A stretch of 64,000 nucleotides of DNA from Todiramphus chloris collaris (GCA_025345505.1 JANVCC010000018.1:53773656-53837655); one strand, 5' to 3'; shown: positions 46,905 through 60,238, counted from the first letter of the stretch. Numbers and translations: made by a program. The notes: generated from the sequence alone by a model not told the origin.

Positions 46905-47478
46905 TGTTGTGATTTAAGCCCAGTCAGCAACTAAGCATCACTCACTCACTCACTCTCTTCCCAGAGGTATGGGGAGAAGAATCAGGAAAAAAATGAAAAA
47001 CGTGTGGATTGAGATAAGAACAGTTTAATAACTAAACTAAATTAAAATATAATAATAATGTTCAATAATAACAGTAATGAAAAGGAATATAACAAAAAGA
47101 GAGAGAAATAAAACTCAAGAAAAGACAAGTGATGCACAGTGCAATTGCTCACCACCTGCTGACTGATGCCCAGGGAACAATCTGCCGCTCACAGCCAATT
47201 CCTTCTAGTTTATATACTGAGCATGATGTCCTATGGTATGGAATATAGTTTTGGCTAGTTCAGGTCAGCTGTCCTGGGTATGGCCTCTCCCAGCTTCTTG
47301 TGCACCTCCTCACTGGCAGAGCCTGAAAATCCTTGGCTTAGGATAAGCGCTACTTGGCAACAACTAAAACATCAGTGTGTTATTAACATTATTCTCACAG
47401 TAAATCCAAAACACAGCACTGTACAAGCTACTAGGAAAAGAATTACTCTATCCCAGTTGAAACCAGCCTCAGGACCCA
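46905..47478 (-). mobile_element. Solo LTR of a widespread avian ERV family, minus strand
   Basis: Read on the minus strand it follows a bird LTR I recognise. It starts in a degraded CTGGTTTCAACTGGGATAG block (about 47450-47468), continues through CACTGATGTTTTAGTTGTTG, and has a TATATAA box (47216-47210) and ATTAAA (47029-47024). It ends TTAAATCACAACA at 46905, the canonical terminus. The plus-strand end reads TGTTGTGATTTAAGCC. The 5' edge is blurred by a small insertion, and no exact target duplication is seen. No primer site lies beyond 46905, so it is solo. The TATA-to-ATTAAA distance (about 185 bp) is very different from the LTR at 1989, so the two are different families. Confidence 0.85.
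47024..47216 (-). promoter_or_regulatory. LTR TATA box and ATTAAA signal
   Basis: TATATAA at 47216-47210 and ATTAAA at 47029-47024 on the minus strand mark the U3/R and R/U5 parts of this LTR. The motifs look intact, but activity cannot be judged from sequence. Confidence 0.6.
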
Positions 47479-48489
47479 GACTAAACTTGAGCAGTCCCCA
47501 CTAATACTACTATGAGCTGAAGACAAGCTACTGCTTTCCTGGATTCAGACCTTTTTCTATACAGACCCATAACAAAAGGCACAGTTTAAAGTAATTTTTG
47601 GAATTGGCCTCCTTTGGATTTGTCTCCTGCATTTCCTTGGTGTGTAAGGTGAATTTGAGTGAAGAGAAGTGATGTTGCTTCTGCTGCAGCTCTGGAGAGC
47701 ATTACTGGGGTAAAGTCCACTACAACAACACAAGGTAGTTGCAGTGTCAGTCACGCAGGTAATAAAAGGAAAATTGTTCCACAACAGCAGTTGGTGACAG
47801 ACTGTTCCTTTCTCTTCCTCCCACCTACTTCTGTTGGGAACAAACTGTTCAGAAATTACTAGAACTGTTGTAAGAGTAAGTGTTGCAGTTTCAACAGCAA
47901 TCTACTGCATCATTATTCATTGTTTTGATTTAGTGAAAAACAAGCCTATCCAAAAGTCCAAGAAAGCATTTGAAATAAAACACAGGACCATAATATAAAA
48001 GCTTTCTGAAAGTACTGAAAATAAGGTCTTACCCACTATCCAACACAACCCACTCATCCTGGTTTTCCATAAAGAGCCTTGTAGAAAAGGTATCCTTTGC
48101 AGCTTGAACTAGAGGTCAAGTAATTCAAGCTTTGTGGAAGGATGGGGAAAGCAAGTTTTGGAGTTCAGGACCTTTTGGCAGAACACTCTGTCTCAGCACC
48201 TTTCAATTGTATCAGGGCTCTGTTAATATCTCAGGCAATTTCCACTGCCATGTTACTCAACTGAAAGAATAATAAAAAAAAAAAACCAGCATTGGTGATA
48301 ATGGGAGACTTCCCAGAAGCCTGGATTAAGTGCTTTTGGGTACAAGCAAAATGCACTCCTTTTCCTATGGTTAATATGGTTTTAGCATCTTGATATTGTT
48401 TGTTATGAAAAATGATGCTTATTAATTAAATATTAGTAACAGAAAGCCTTACTTTGTTCTTGGAAAATATCTGGATATACCAAAATAGA

Positions 48490-48590
48490 GATTTTGTTTA
48501 TTCTTTATATTATGGTAACACCTAGAGGCCAGAGCTCTACTGTGCAAGGCACTGTACAAATATACACAAGGGGCTGGGACTTGCTTTGAG
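48490..48590 (-). repeat. Relic of an ancient amniote interspersed repeat
   Basis: The minus strand reads TTTGTACAGTGCCTTGCACA, then CTCTGGCCTCTAGGTGTTAC, then CATAATATAAAGAATAAACA. This order (TGTACAGCGCCTAGCACA, GGGGCTCTAGGCGCTACC, AATACAAATAATAA) is a recurring tail I know from turtle and other amniote sequence, resembling the 3' end of an L2- or CORE-SINE-type element. The family name is uncertain. It generates part of the 135-codon minus-strand open frame at 48449-48856. Confidence 0.45.
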
Positions 48591-50335
48591 TAATATATTG
48601 TAAATGTAAGATGTAAGCATGAAATGGGTAATGCATCAAAGTGCAGTGCAAGAACAAACAAGATGTTGGTGGTCAACATGAAAAAAAGTGACTGCAGTGA
48701 GCCATCTGTTGAACTGTGATTGGGTTTTGTGAAGCATTGTGTCAGAGAAAACTTCCCAGGATTGATCTGGAAGAAGCCATTTGGCCATAGACCGTGAGGA
48801 ATTACATTGAGCATATGCTGTTGGATGCATAGGCCAGCATCCTTTGCTAGCTTCACTTTCCATGTATATTGGTTGTCATTAGGTGTTCATCAGTGACTAA
48901 TAGATTATAAAAACAATTTGTCTGAAGATGGTATTTCCTCATAGAATTACTCAATATGGGATTTACGTATGTCCTGGAGACTGAGGACATTGAATTTTCA
49001 GGTTTTCCTTTTCAATGTTATCTAGCATGCCTGAAGAAAACCTCTTGATAGTCCTAGAACTGCATTTCCCACTTTGTTTGCCTCTGCCTACTGAGTTGGT
49101 GACAGAAAAAGTCAAGAACTATTACGGATTCAAAAGAAACAGTACACCCACAGAGAACATTACTACTGGTGTCTGTTTAAATTTCACAGAAAATATGCTC
49201 CTACTCTCAGCTGAAGAATGTTATCAAACCTGACAGTGACTTAAGACACAGGGTCAGGTTTGGGGTCTGAGTGTTAGTATTGGCTTTGGTTCAAGTACTA
49301 AGCCTATTGCAGAGCGGGTTTATTAGTGTCAGTGAAAATGTTTTTCTATTTTTACAAAACCAGCTGTGAGAGTCTCCTTGAAAGTAGATGACATTTAGCT
49401 GGTGAGCTATCTGTGAAAAAGTTGCAAGTTTTATCACATGCCAACATTCTGTTCTGGCAGCAAGTCTTCTGTGCAGCATTATTCTTCCTGTTATCAATGG
49501 CACTGGACAGCTTTCTATTGGAATATTTTCCAAAACTATCTAGTTGGCTGGGAAATAGTGATACACAAGTCACATGTGCCAGATGTTGACCCATCTGTGG
49601 TTCCTGGCACAGGTTGTTGTCCTTACTTGAAATGATATGGGACAGAAACTGCAGCCTACAGTTTGGCAGGGCAGTCAGAACCATATCATGAACAGCTCTG
49701 CAATGCCACTGGTTTGTCACATATCACCTATAAGACCCACCTCACTTTGGTTGTTACAATGAAATGTTAAAAAAGCAGAAGGGTTAAGAACTTGATCTTA
49801 CAATGTAAAGACAAAGTCACACACTCAAAATAGATGTCAGAGATCTTTGCACTGTGTTCAGCTCCCCTGTAGTCCAGTAATGCTGTCTAATTCCGCTCAT
49901 CTTTTCACTAACCCCTTATCCTCCTCTGAATTACATTTTTCTATTCCTATACTTTTACATTTCCACTACACATGGTTGGGGGAATGTTTCTGATAAATCC
50001 TCACAAATTGTTTTCAACAGGGATGTCACTATGAAACATTCAATCACAAATTTTGAGAGATCTGCTTATTCGTCATAGCCATTAGTAGAGTTATCTTTCT
50101 AGCCTGTGTACTTCAGACAGTCTTCTAGCCTCTCTCTAGAAGAATATTTTATTTGATGGTTTATCTTTAAACATTTCCTCTATGTGTAAAGTGGAAAGAA
50201 ACTGTCAGATGAAGAGACAAGACTTAATGGAATTAGTGTTAATTTGACAAGTGAAGGCCTATCAATAACACAAGTTACATTTTTATCATGGATAATTGAA
50301 GGTTACTGACTGAACAAGTGTTTCTGGTATCAAAC

Positions 50336-50489
50336 CTGGTGAGGACCAGAGAAGACCAATAAAACAGTGCATACAGAAATTCCAGCAGCAAAAATAGTGG
50401 TGCACAGTGTGAAGGCAGCTGGAGATATAATCTTCAATGACATTTTCCTGCTTGTGGAAAGCTAAAATTTTCTTCTGCCATTGCCTTTC
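50336..50489 (-). CDS. Candidate internal exon, 154 nt, tentative
   Basis: On the minus strand the acceptor is TTTTTATATTCACAG (AG at 50491-50490) and the donor is CACCAG followed by GTTTGA (GT at 50335-50334). Only one of three frames is open through the segment: ERQWQKKILAFHKQENVIED, then YISSCLHTVHHYFCCWNFCM. The first half looks plausible as protein; the second is unusually rich in Cys, Phe and Trp. Its exit phase does not match the candidate exon at 42060-42381, so they could not be spliced directly together. No family is recognised. Confidence 0.2.
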
Positions 50490-53287
50490 CTGTGAATATA
50501 AAAACAATGTCAGCAGACATTTGACAACAAAGACTCTGTAGCTGGTTGTTGTTTTCCCCACCTCCCTGTTATTTCATAGTCTTCATTTGTCTTCCAACAT
50601 ATACCAGGCAAAGGCAGCAATTTAGTGAGGAGGGCAATACAGCTGCCTACACAGCCCCTTGGTGAAAGTGCCAGCCTCCTTCACCCTCATGGTCTTCTCT
50701 ACTCACTCCAGATGTGAGTTCATGGTGCTTTCAAATTAACATCCTGGGTAGCTCCAAGACTGAATACTGTTCTGCAGGTAGATTTATGGATTCAAGTGAG
50801 TGCCTTTTCATATTGTATTGCATGATGCAAAGCCTTGATGCTTAGACTTGCAAAATTGCATCAGAGGCTCTGAAGACCTAACAGTGCTGCTTTTTGATTT
50901 CTTGCCCTGGGCCTTCTTCGGTCTCATGCACTGCAAAATAGATTTCATTGGCCAAATCTCACTTTCTTTCAAGCATTAGTTTATATGTCATGATTTGTGT
51001 TCATTTAAGGCAGTTCCTTCAACAGCTGTAAAATGGCTTTTACTTTTTCCCCCGGGGACTGGGAATAAAATTCTTTCTTTGAAGACAATAAGTCTGATTC
51101 CTTCTTCCTCCTGCTTAGTAAAATCAACACAGGGTAAAGAGGCACTGGGGAAGCAATGGGGAATCAGGCTCAGGAAGTGTCATCTCATGGTGATTTTTAT
51201 TCTCGCATATTTAAGAAGTAAAGGACTAGGGAGAGAAAAGAATGACCTGGCTCTTTTGTAAACAGGGCAGCACAGTGTATCGCCAAGCTATAACTGAAGT
51301 GACTAAAAGAGGCAATTTAATCAAATGTAGGCAAAAAAGCCACACATAATTTTTCAATTATTGCTTCACAACTCAGTGTCTGAGTACATAAAATGTGCAC
51401 AAATGAGTTGGATCTAGCAGATTTTGCATTCCTTCAGTGGTGTTTTAAGTATGCATCCTCATCTTGCAGTCTCATTCAGCACACATTTCTGCAGTGATTT
51501 TGCACAGGAGCTCAGCAGCCCAGTACTGGTGTCTTCATAATATTGCTCTGAGTACTGTTCAAATCCTGCGTGAAATGGGAACAATGCATTATTTGCAATG
51601 GTTGATAACTTACATATCAAACTATTCCTTTATAGCATCCAAGTGAAACCATTTTCAGTGACTACACAAACCAAAGCAGCAAATGGATATAATTATTTTT
51701 TTCATTAAGTATGTATTTCATAATTCTCATTCTTTACTATTTACCTGCAAAGCTCTTCTCAGTAACATGTCTGCAGTCAGCAGTCTGTAACCATTTAATT
51801 AAGTAGTAATTCATGTGGTTTTACTAATAGTCTGTGAAATTTTGTTTTATTTTTTATTTAGCAAATGTCTGATAGAAGCCATTTCCTGGTACACAGAGAT
51901 CTAAGCCAGTACTCCTTTCAAACACAGACATTCAATATTTAAAACATATTTTTTCTGTAATGAAAACAAAACTGGTTTATTTTGGACTTATTCAGAAATG
52001 TAGAGCATTGTGCAAATTTGACAATCCCAGGAAAAGCGCTTGAGTTATTCATTGGCAAAAATGGAATAGTTTTCATCTCCATGGTGAAATATAAAACCTG
52101 GTGGTCAAGACACTGATGAAACACACAGACTCCTCATTCCTCATGGAGAGGGGACACAGAGACACAGCAAGATCCTCTGTGTCAGGCCCTCCGAGGTTTT
52201 GCTGCTCAGTGAGACTTCAGATTGTGGCTTAATATTTGTCATGACACAACAAGTAAATAAATACCTTGGCACAAAGCCTAGTACCTGTCAGCACTGCCCC
52301 TGTTGCAACCTCCTGTTCAAAATACAGAACTCTATTTATCATCTTTCACCTAAAGCCTGTTTAGAAGAAATCACCTAGGATATGTATAATTTCCCACTTT
52401 GCTTCTTGATGATGTCACCTAGATAAACCTCATATACTTGCTGAGAGCATTAGGCCAAAGTAGCTGTGAGGGCTCTTACTTGTCAAAGTTATTTAATTTA
52501 TAATGATGTGTTTCATAAATGGTCTTTGTAAGCAAAAGGCTTATATCCATGTTATTTTCCCTAAATTCTAAAGTATGGAATAGTTGCAGCAGCTGTTTAA
52601 CAAAACATTTCATAATCACAAGGATTTTCACACTAGATAAAAGTGCCAGTGCTGACTCTTTTTATCCCTTCAGTGCTGTACATATTCCTAAGCATTCTTG
52701 CTGAATAGTGGTAAAACACTACTTAAAAATGTATTCAGAGTAGGAAAGTACTTTTTATTGTTTGTTATCTTCCCTCCAGCAATAATTATTGAGTTCAGGT
52801 ATCAGGGTGATGGAACTGGATGTATTTTGAGTGAAGGGAGGAACATGGAAAAGAAGGACAGCAGTGACAACAAGGGAATTGTGGATGACATATTGAAATC
52901 AAAGAACAGAAAGAGAAGTAAGAACGGTATCCAAGGAAAGGTAGTCGTGAGAGTTAGCAAATTAAGTGGGACCTATGGATGGAGGAAAAAAATGTCGAAT
53001 AAACAATTGTGTTTTGGGAATTACATAAAGTCATGACCTGGAAGAACAATTCAAATTGTTGGAAATCTATGATCCCGGACATCTTTCCCCCTGATCCCTT
53101 GGATCTGGCTACCTTGAGAGGGGGCTTTCAGGACACAGAAATTTTGCACAGTCTACATGCTGTAGATGATGATGAGAGGAAAGCAAGGCTGTGGGCAGCC
53201 CTCTGCTGCTCATTCTAGACAGCGTATCTCTTTGGAGTATGAAGCATGTATTGAAAGACCTGATGTGGAAGAAAAAAAAAGATACTA

Positions 53288-53673
53288 TGATGATGATCTT
53301 GACAAGGACATAGAGTGTATCATCAGTGAGTTCACAGATGACACCAAGTTATGCAGCAGTGTTGATCTGCATCAGGATAGGGAGGCTCTACAGAGAGATT
53401 TGGATAGATTTGTTTGGTGGGCCAACATTAATGGTATGAGCTTCAACAAGGCCAAGTACCGGGTCCTGCATTTGGGCTACCACAACCTCTACAAGCCTGG
53501 GGAAGTGTGGCTGGAAAATAATGGTTACTCACCATCCCTGGATATGTTTAGGGGTCATTTAGATGTGGTGTTGGGGGACGTGGTTTAGGGGTGAACTTTG
53601 TAGAGTAGGGTTAACGGTTGGACTCAATGATTCCAAGGGTCTTTTCCAACCTGAATGATTCTGTGATTCTATA
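53288..53673 (+). mobile_element. Internally deleted CR1 LINE
   Basis: It starts in the reverse-transcriptase palm (DLDKDIECIISEFTDDTKL), runs through REALQRDLDRF and MSFNKAKYRVLHLGYHN, then near 53520-53530 jumps from the C-terminal region straight to the 3' UTR (TTACTCACCATCCCTGGATA). It ends in GATTCTGTGATTCTATA at 53657-53673. About 400 bp that other copies have between these points are missing. Motif C is FTDD, with both Asp retained. The copy is also 5'-truncated. Confidence 0.85.
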
Positions 53674-56600
53674 GGAATAGGAAGGTGTCCTTGAATTGTC
53701 CTTCTGGTCTTAAAATCTTTGAGTCTGTGAATACCTCTCTTGGAAAAAAAAAACAAACCAGATACCCCATTTCTACCCTTTTTGGAAAGCATTTTATTTT
53801 TTAAAGAGATGGAACAGGGGATTTTCTGCATTCCTTCAGAATGTTAACCTTTTAAAGTCAACAGGAAGCACAACATAACCCAGTATTCCAGTCCTATTTC
53901 ACCTCTGATCGCTATTTATAATTGCTACTCAAATAGGAAGTCTGCTTCTGACCTTTGATGTTGGAATGTACTTGAAATTCATGCCTCACTGTGCCCTGTC
54001 ATCTACTTTTCATGCATACTTTTATATGTGGGCTAATAAATATAAGCTTGGGAGCAAAAGCTTTAGCAGTGAAATCCAGCCAGTGATTTTGCTGTGAGGC
54101 ATGCTTGAAAAAAGCTTATCTAGAAACTGAAGGAGAAAAATTTTTCACATAGAGCAGTTTTGACTATGACATCACTGTGGTGGCACTAGCAAGTAATTTG
54201 AATTTTAGAGTGACACTTAGGAGAAGATCACTAGAATTTAACTAGTCAGAGATATACATTTTAATTAGTGTTCTTTGTTGAAAAGTATTTTCTCTGAATC
54301 TGTGATTTAAGAGTTTATTTTAATATTATCCAGGCTACACTTCTGTTATTACAATACATTATATTTCAGCCTGTGTGAGTCAGAAGGAACCAAAGGCCTG
54401 TATGTTCCAAACTGTACTATGTTCATCTTTGTGCTATGAGATGAACTCAGCAATATCAGGTGACATGTTTTTGCTCTACATTTCCAAAATATTATACCAA
54501 TCAAACAGAAAGTATTTATACAGATGAGGCTCAGAAGACATTGAGGAGTAATAGGGTACATCAAATCCTTTCATCTTCACAGCCCAGGCTGGGGCTGAAC
54601 CAAAGTCAGCAACTATTCCTTAGAGTTTCACACAGTCTAAAGTGGGCAGGAACAGTAATTTCTGTCAAGGCACAACCTGAGCAGTAGTTGCTGACAATAT
54701 ATCTCAACATTATCTTCTCTATATACCATAGATAAAATTCAGCTGTGTATCATTCACACTGTAATATGCTGAAATTCAGAAATAATATTCAGAAAAGAAT
54801 GGAAGAAATTAAAATTGGGTAATAAACTAACTGTTGATTTGCAACACAGTGTTATGCTTCTAGACTATTGAGATACAGAGAAAGCAATTTAATAGTGAAA
54901 GTTTTTTGTGAATAGGTAAGGGTATGAGAAGAGAATTTACTATCTCTTATCTCGAAGCTGTCAGTGTCATTGCTGCAGGAGTTTATCCATCATGACAAAA
55001 AGCAATATTTGGGCACTGACACCACCTCTAGAGCTTTAGGCTCATAAGAACAAAAATATCCATAGTTCTGATCTGAATGTGAACCTGCAGGAATAGGGAT
55101 TTTTTTATTTTCACTTTTCTGTGGCTTCCTCACAACAGATTCAAATGAAAGTCAGTTTCATCTTTTAGGACCAAAACATGTTTAAAAAAATGAGCAGTCC
55201 TTCCTGTAAACTCTGTTGTGTTTGTGTAAAAATGTTTCAGTGGAGCATAGCACCAAGTAGCTCTAACTTCACTGTTTTGCATGGACTTAATTTTTAAGCA
55301 TGTTTACATATTTTTCCTGTCACAACTTGGAGTTAATACAGCTGTACTGTGAACACCATTAAAATTAGTGCATTTTAGAGAAGTACTTAGAAGTCTACTG
55401 TATGGTTTGGTGTAAGAATGGTGACTGAATTGTTACTGCAACTTTAATACGAAAAGGACTCTGAGACAGGAGTTAAAGAGAAATGTCAGTTGGAAATGGT
55501 TTCTGCTTAAATTGGTTTAATATAATGTGTCAAATCCAATATTTTTCACTCTGAAGTATTTAAGCTTTGCATTTTAGTTATTTAGCTTTGGACAAGAAAA
55601 CTTCAAAATAAATGTTGAGTTTTTTTCCTAAACATTTTTTTTAAATTTCACTTCAAATGACAGCTGTCTTTGCATTGAATTCAGTAGTCTTTGGATCAAG
55701 CACTTTTTTCTCTAGGGTGATAACATCTGGGATAGATGATAGCTGAGAATGGTTTGTGGTTTGTACCAAATGTTACTTAGGTCTCAGTTCAGTTGCAATC
55801 AGACGAGGGTGTAGACGCAGAAGCTGATGCAGGCAGGAGAGTACTTGGGGAGCAGTGGTGTCACAAGGAAGCCTGCACTTTTACCCCTAGATATGAGTGT
55901 ACAGGTGAAATCTAAGGCAGAAATTATCTGGTAGTTTGGGAAAGACAGTATTGTTTTGTCTTGAGAACAAATCCACAGTGCTTCTGGTTGTATCAACTCA
56001 GACTCCTTTATATACCCTCTAATTTGCTTTCTATGCCTCATGGGATGCATCATCTGATTGAAGTGCGCTCAGTCTCCTCTCGATCTTATTCTGTGTGTAT
56101 AAAGTACTGACACCATCATGCAAAACTGGCTGAAATTAATATCAATGACTCCATAAACTGGTAGCTTGGACATCTGTGAAAGAGACACCAAATCAGGTTT
56201 ACTCATGAATGATTGTGAGCAGGGAATGTAAAAAGATCTCAAGTCCCTGGAAGAGGTACACAGTAATGTATTCCTGGGGTCATATGCACAGGTCTTCCTT
56301 GATCTCGCTTATTTGAGATATTTGATTTTGAATAAAATACTTTAAATATTAATCAGGTCAGAAACTTCCTGGGAATGGTGCTTCATCCTGACAGGTAGAG
56401 TACTTGCTAGGAAGATGGAACATCTGTGTGCAACGAATCTTTAATAATTTTATGAGAGGTTGAAGAGCTATGGTAAGAGAGTTTGAGAAGCCATCATCAC
56501 TCTGCCCTAGAATTCTAGCAGTTAGGTCACTAGGACAGCTTTTCCCAGCCAGGTGGCAACTATGCTGACCCTTGTCCTGGCTGCTGTGCATGAACTGCTG

Positions 56601-59600
56601 GGTAATTAGGTAAAACAGGCTGACAAATTTCTTCTCTTATTATCCTCAGACAATGAGCTGAGAACCTTTTACATCTAGTGAATTAGAATCAACCATTTCA
56701 GCTGGCTCTTCTAGTATTTATTAAACTATTTTATTAACAAAATAGAAAAAAAAACTAGTGAAGAATGAAAGAAGGTGGATAAATGAGCCTAAGCCACCTT
56801 TGTGGGTTGATAAACCTGTATTCAGGATATTTTTCACTTGATCCATTATTTTTTAGTGAAAGAGTAAAACATTCATCCATGATAACACAGACAAAGCCAT
56901 GTGTCTTGTATTTCAGTGCTTGTTTTGAGATCTTGACAGAAAATACGTGATCTTGAAGGACAAGGATGTGTGGCTAAAGGTGAAGAAGAGTTTATTCGTT
57001 TTAAATTATAATGTGGTTTTGAGTGCTGCAGACCATTTGATTACTTTTTATGACCCCTTGCTTATCCTTGGTATCCTCTGTCTGAAAACCATTATACTAT
57101 GTACCATTTTTCACTCCTTTCTTGTGTCTTGTTTTATCCATCGTCTTGCAAGATTAACTATCCTATTCTTATTTGTCTTTTTCCAGTCTTTTACTGTCTT
57201 GAACATATAATTTCTTCTCTCTCTTTAATTCTTCAGCTTCCTTTAGCAAGATCCTATGACCTGGATCCTGGATTCTAAATGAAGCAGCACCACTGGTTTT
57301 GAACAGCATCCTATAATATTCATCTTGGTTTTTTAGCCATTTCTGTGTAAATCCTATCACCTTAGCTTTTAAACAAGCATTGTACACTGAGCTAAGATTT
57401 TTATTGAGAAGCCTGCAACGTTGTTTCTTTGTTGGATTCAAGCAGATGATTTAGGCTCTTCTATTGGTTTGAATAGTATTGTGTGATATACCATGAATAT
57501 GTTTGTGTATTTCTGTACAAGAAAAAATGTTTACAAAAAAACAACAGCTGAGGGTGTAGAAAGGCCATTGTGTAAGGCCCCAATCATGCTTGAAAACATT
57601 TTTGCCTAATTTCCAACTAACAAACCCATGATGGTTAATGAGACAACATCAAAAATGAGGGGAAGGTAGGTTAAATATTGTCTGGGTATAAATACTAAAA
57701 CATTTGGGTTTATATTATGTCTGTCCCCCTAGCATTTCATGTTTGCCAAGTCTGAAGAGACTGCAAACTAGCAAAGTAAAAAACAGTAATTTATAAAGTA
57801 TTTATACTAAACATGGTTCAAGGACACTTCAGTCCTGGTGTGAGTTTCAAGAGACTATAAAAATGCAAGTAGGGGGAATGTGGCAAACAAGTACGGGTGG
57901 GATTTCTGTAACATAGCTCATGAATAATATTGAGGTGAAACTGGACAAAAGCTACTTGAGCCCAGATGCTGATGCACTTTCTAGCGGTGACATCCACCAG
58001 AGCGATGAAGTCTCTAGAGGCAAGCAGTAGAAACCCCAGCAGTGAATCATTTAAAAATTAGTCTGCTAAAACACTTGAGAATGTAGTAAACAGAAGAGGT
58101 TTGTGTGTAGGGAGGACAGATGAAAAAAAGGAATATGTAATTTCCAGCTGTCATTTGTGTGAGTCTGGGACTGGCGCCACACACTTGTCTTTCACTTATC
58201 CAGTACATCTAACTGAACTGGCTAATTTTTTAACATTTGGGAGAGGGAGAGATAAACTGTATTAAAGAATTCCACTTACAAACTGCATATAATGTTATGA
58301 AATTTATGTCAACTCTTTTCTTCCCAGTGCAGGAATTTCTTCTTACAACCTTTTCCATCAATACAAATAATTCAATCAAATCCAGGTGCCAAAATAAAAT
58401 GTGAAAATGTACTGTTTTTCAAAATGTTCAAAGCCAACTGTATAAGGTGATATACTTCCATGTCTGTAAAATCTATTTTCCCAAAATCATCTTTGAAATA
58501 TACTATATAGTGGAAATTAATCTTAACTTTATTCTCTAGCAATAACATGTAAGCCACGTTGAGACAAAAAAAAAAAGGAAAATGCAAATTCATTTTCTCA
58601 CACTGTGTTAAGTTCTGGAATATGCTGTTTGTTTATAGCAGAGTAGTATTTTGATTTTATATAAGTTGTTCGGGTTTTTTTTTTTTTTCAGAGTAAAATG
58701 GAATGCATTTTATATTAGGAAATTTGCAAATAGATAAATACCTTTAATTACTGTATAAAGAAATTCTCAAATGCTTGCAGCAAGTGCTCCGCTAGGTAAG
58801 TAGAAACAGAAGTTGGATTTGTGTTGTCACCAGTGAGGCATTGTCAAAACACTCTACCACAAGTGTGACCCATTCTGACACCAACATAAGAATAAGCTCT
58901 TGCTGTCTTCACTGTGAAAAAATGGTGGTAGGTTTTTAACACTATGGATTTACCTCTAGAACAAATCATGGAAGATAAATGACAATGCTCGTCAGCTTTG
59001 CTTAAAGACAGACCATTACAAGCATGGATTCTGTTGTTTCTATCATTTTATTTTCTACTTTAGCTGTGCATGACTGAGTTTAGAAGGTGTAGAGGAATAA
59101 CCCCAAGTCTCTCCAATCCTGCACATACACTGAAGAAATCCCTGTTCATTGAATACAGCCAGGACTTTTTTCCAAGAGCCCACAGAGGGTGCTACACACT
59201 GCTGCCTCTGCAATGAGTATTTTTCATATGGGATAGCAACATCCAAACACCTCCTTGGTGTTAGACAAACTACAGACACACATTGCTCTAAGCTGTTCTT
59301 TAAGAGCTTGCAGCTTACTTAAAAGTTGATGTGCAGGTATAATGAGAAGTGTGACATGATCAAAAAGAAGTGACAGAAAAACTACAACAGCACTGTGGCT
59401 TATCTCACATGTGCAGAACTGGATAGGTCTGATGTACTTTAACTTGTTAAGTAGGTTTAATGAAAGACTCTAAACCTGCTGCCACTGTGCTCTAGCTCTT
59501 CACATCCTTACATGCAGCCCCTAAGCTTGCCTTTACCTTTAACTTCCATTCCTTTTGCCTTAAATAGCTTATTTTTACATTTACATGAGATAAAACTTAT

Positions 59601-60219
59601 GGCAGCTCTCCAGGGCACAGGATGCAACAGAGAAGGCAGAGGTTTCACAGCAGAGCTGCAAAGAGGACAGTGGTTTCTTACACGGTTGCTGAGAGTCAAG
59701 TATACCCCTCCTGGAATATTTGCTGCAAAAGTGATGTCAGAGGCTTGACCATTACCTGGGCTGTTCACTAGTCCACAATAGCTCATATCTCAACTCACCT
59801 CAGAGCCAGTAGCACTCTGGTTCCAAAGCAGAGGGAAGAGGGGAAATGCTCTGTTGTTCCTGATGTTCACTGTTGAGATCTGAACCAAATGCTGAAGTTG
59901 TTCTCTGCTGGAGAGTTGAGTTTGTAGCCCTGTGTCTTGATCAGAAAAGAGCCACAGCAGGCAGGATATGTAAATAGACCTCACCTGCTCTCAGGTAGTT
60001 GTACCTTTGGGCTGTTAACCTATAGTCTTTAAAGGTCTTACAGTTTATTCGGCTGGAATCACTGCAGCACGGCATCTCTGTGTGCAACCCAAACACAAGT
60101 GCATAGAAACATAGTTTTTGCCTTCTGTTGTTGTTTCTGTTGTTGTTGGGTTTTATTTTTTTTGTAGAATGTGTATTCCCCCAAATAAGGGCAAAACTGG
60201 CATGTCATATTGCTTAATT

Positions 60220-60238
60220 AAAAAAAAAAAAAAAAAAA
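60220..60238 (+). repeat. Poly(A) run of 19
   Basis: Nineteen A after TTAATT. No retroposed body or target duplication was identified around it. Confidence 0.85.

Larger units (their letters stand above)
47479..53287. other. Unique DNA, 5.8 kb, no confirmed gene
   Basis: It includes a possible ancient repeat at 48490-48590 and a candidate minus-strand exon at 50336-50489, both listed separately. The longest open frames, 48449-48856 and 49352-49720 (minus), lack recognisable domains. Near 53062-53218 a short plus-strand frame (PLDLATLRGGFQDTE and AVDDDERKARLWAALCC) looks protein-like but is unassigned and stops just before the CR1 at 53288. Confidence 0.5.

Noticed and set aside
48449-48856. 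135-codon minus-strand open frame
   Set aside because: Part of it is an ancient repeat tail, and the rest has no recognisable domain or splice support.
49352-49720. 122-codon minus-strand open frame
   Set aside because: Composition looks like random translation, with no motif, splice site or poly(A) context.
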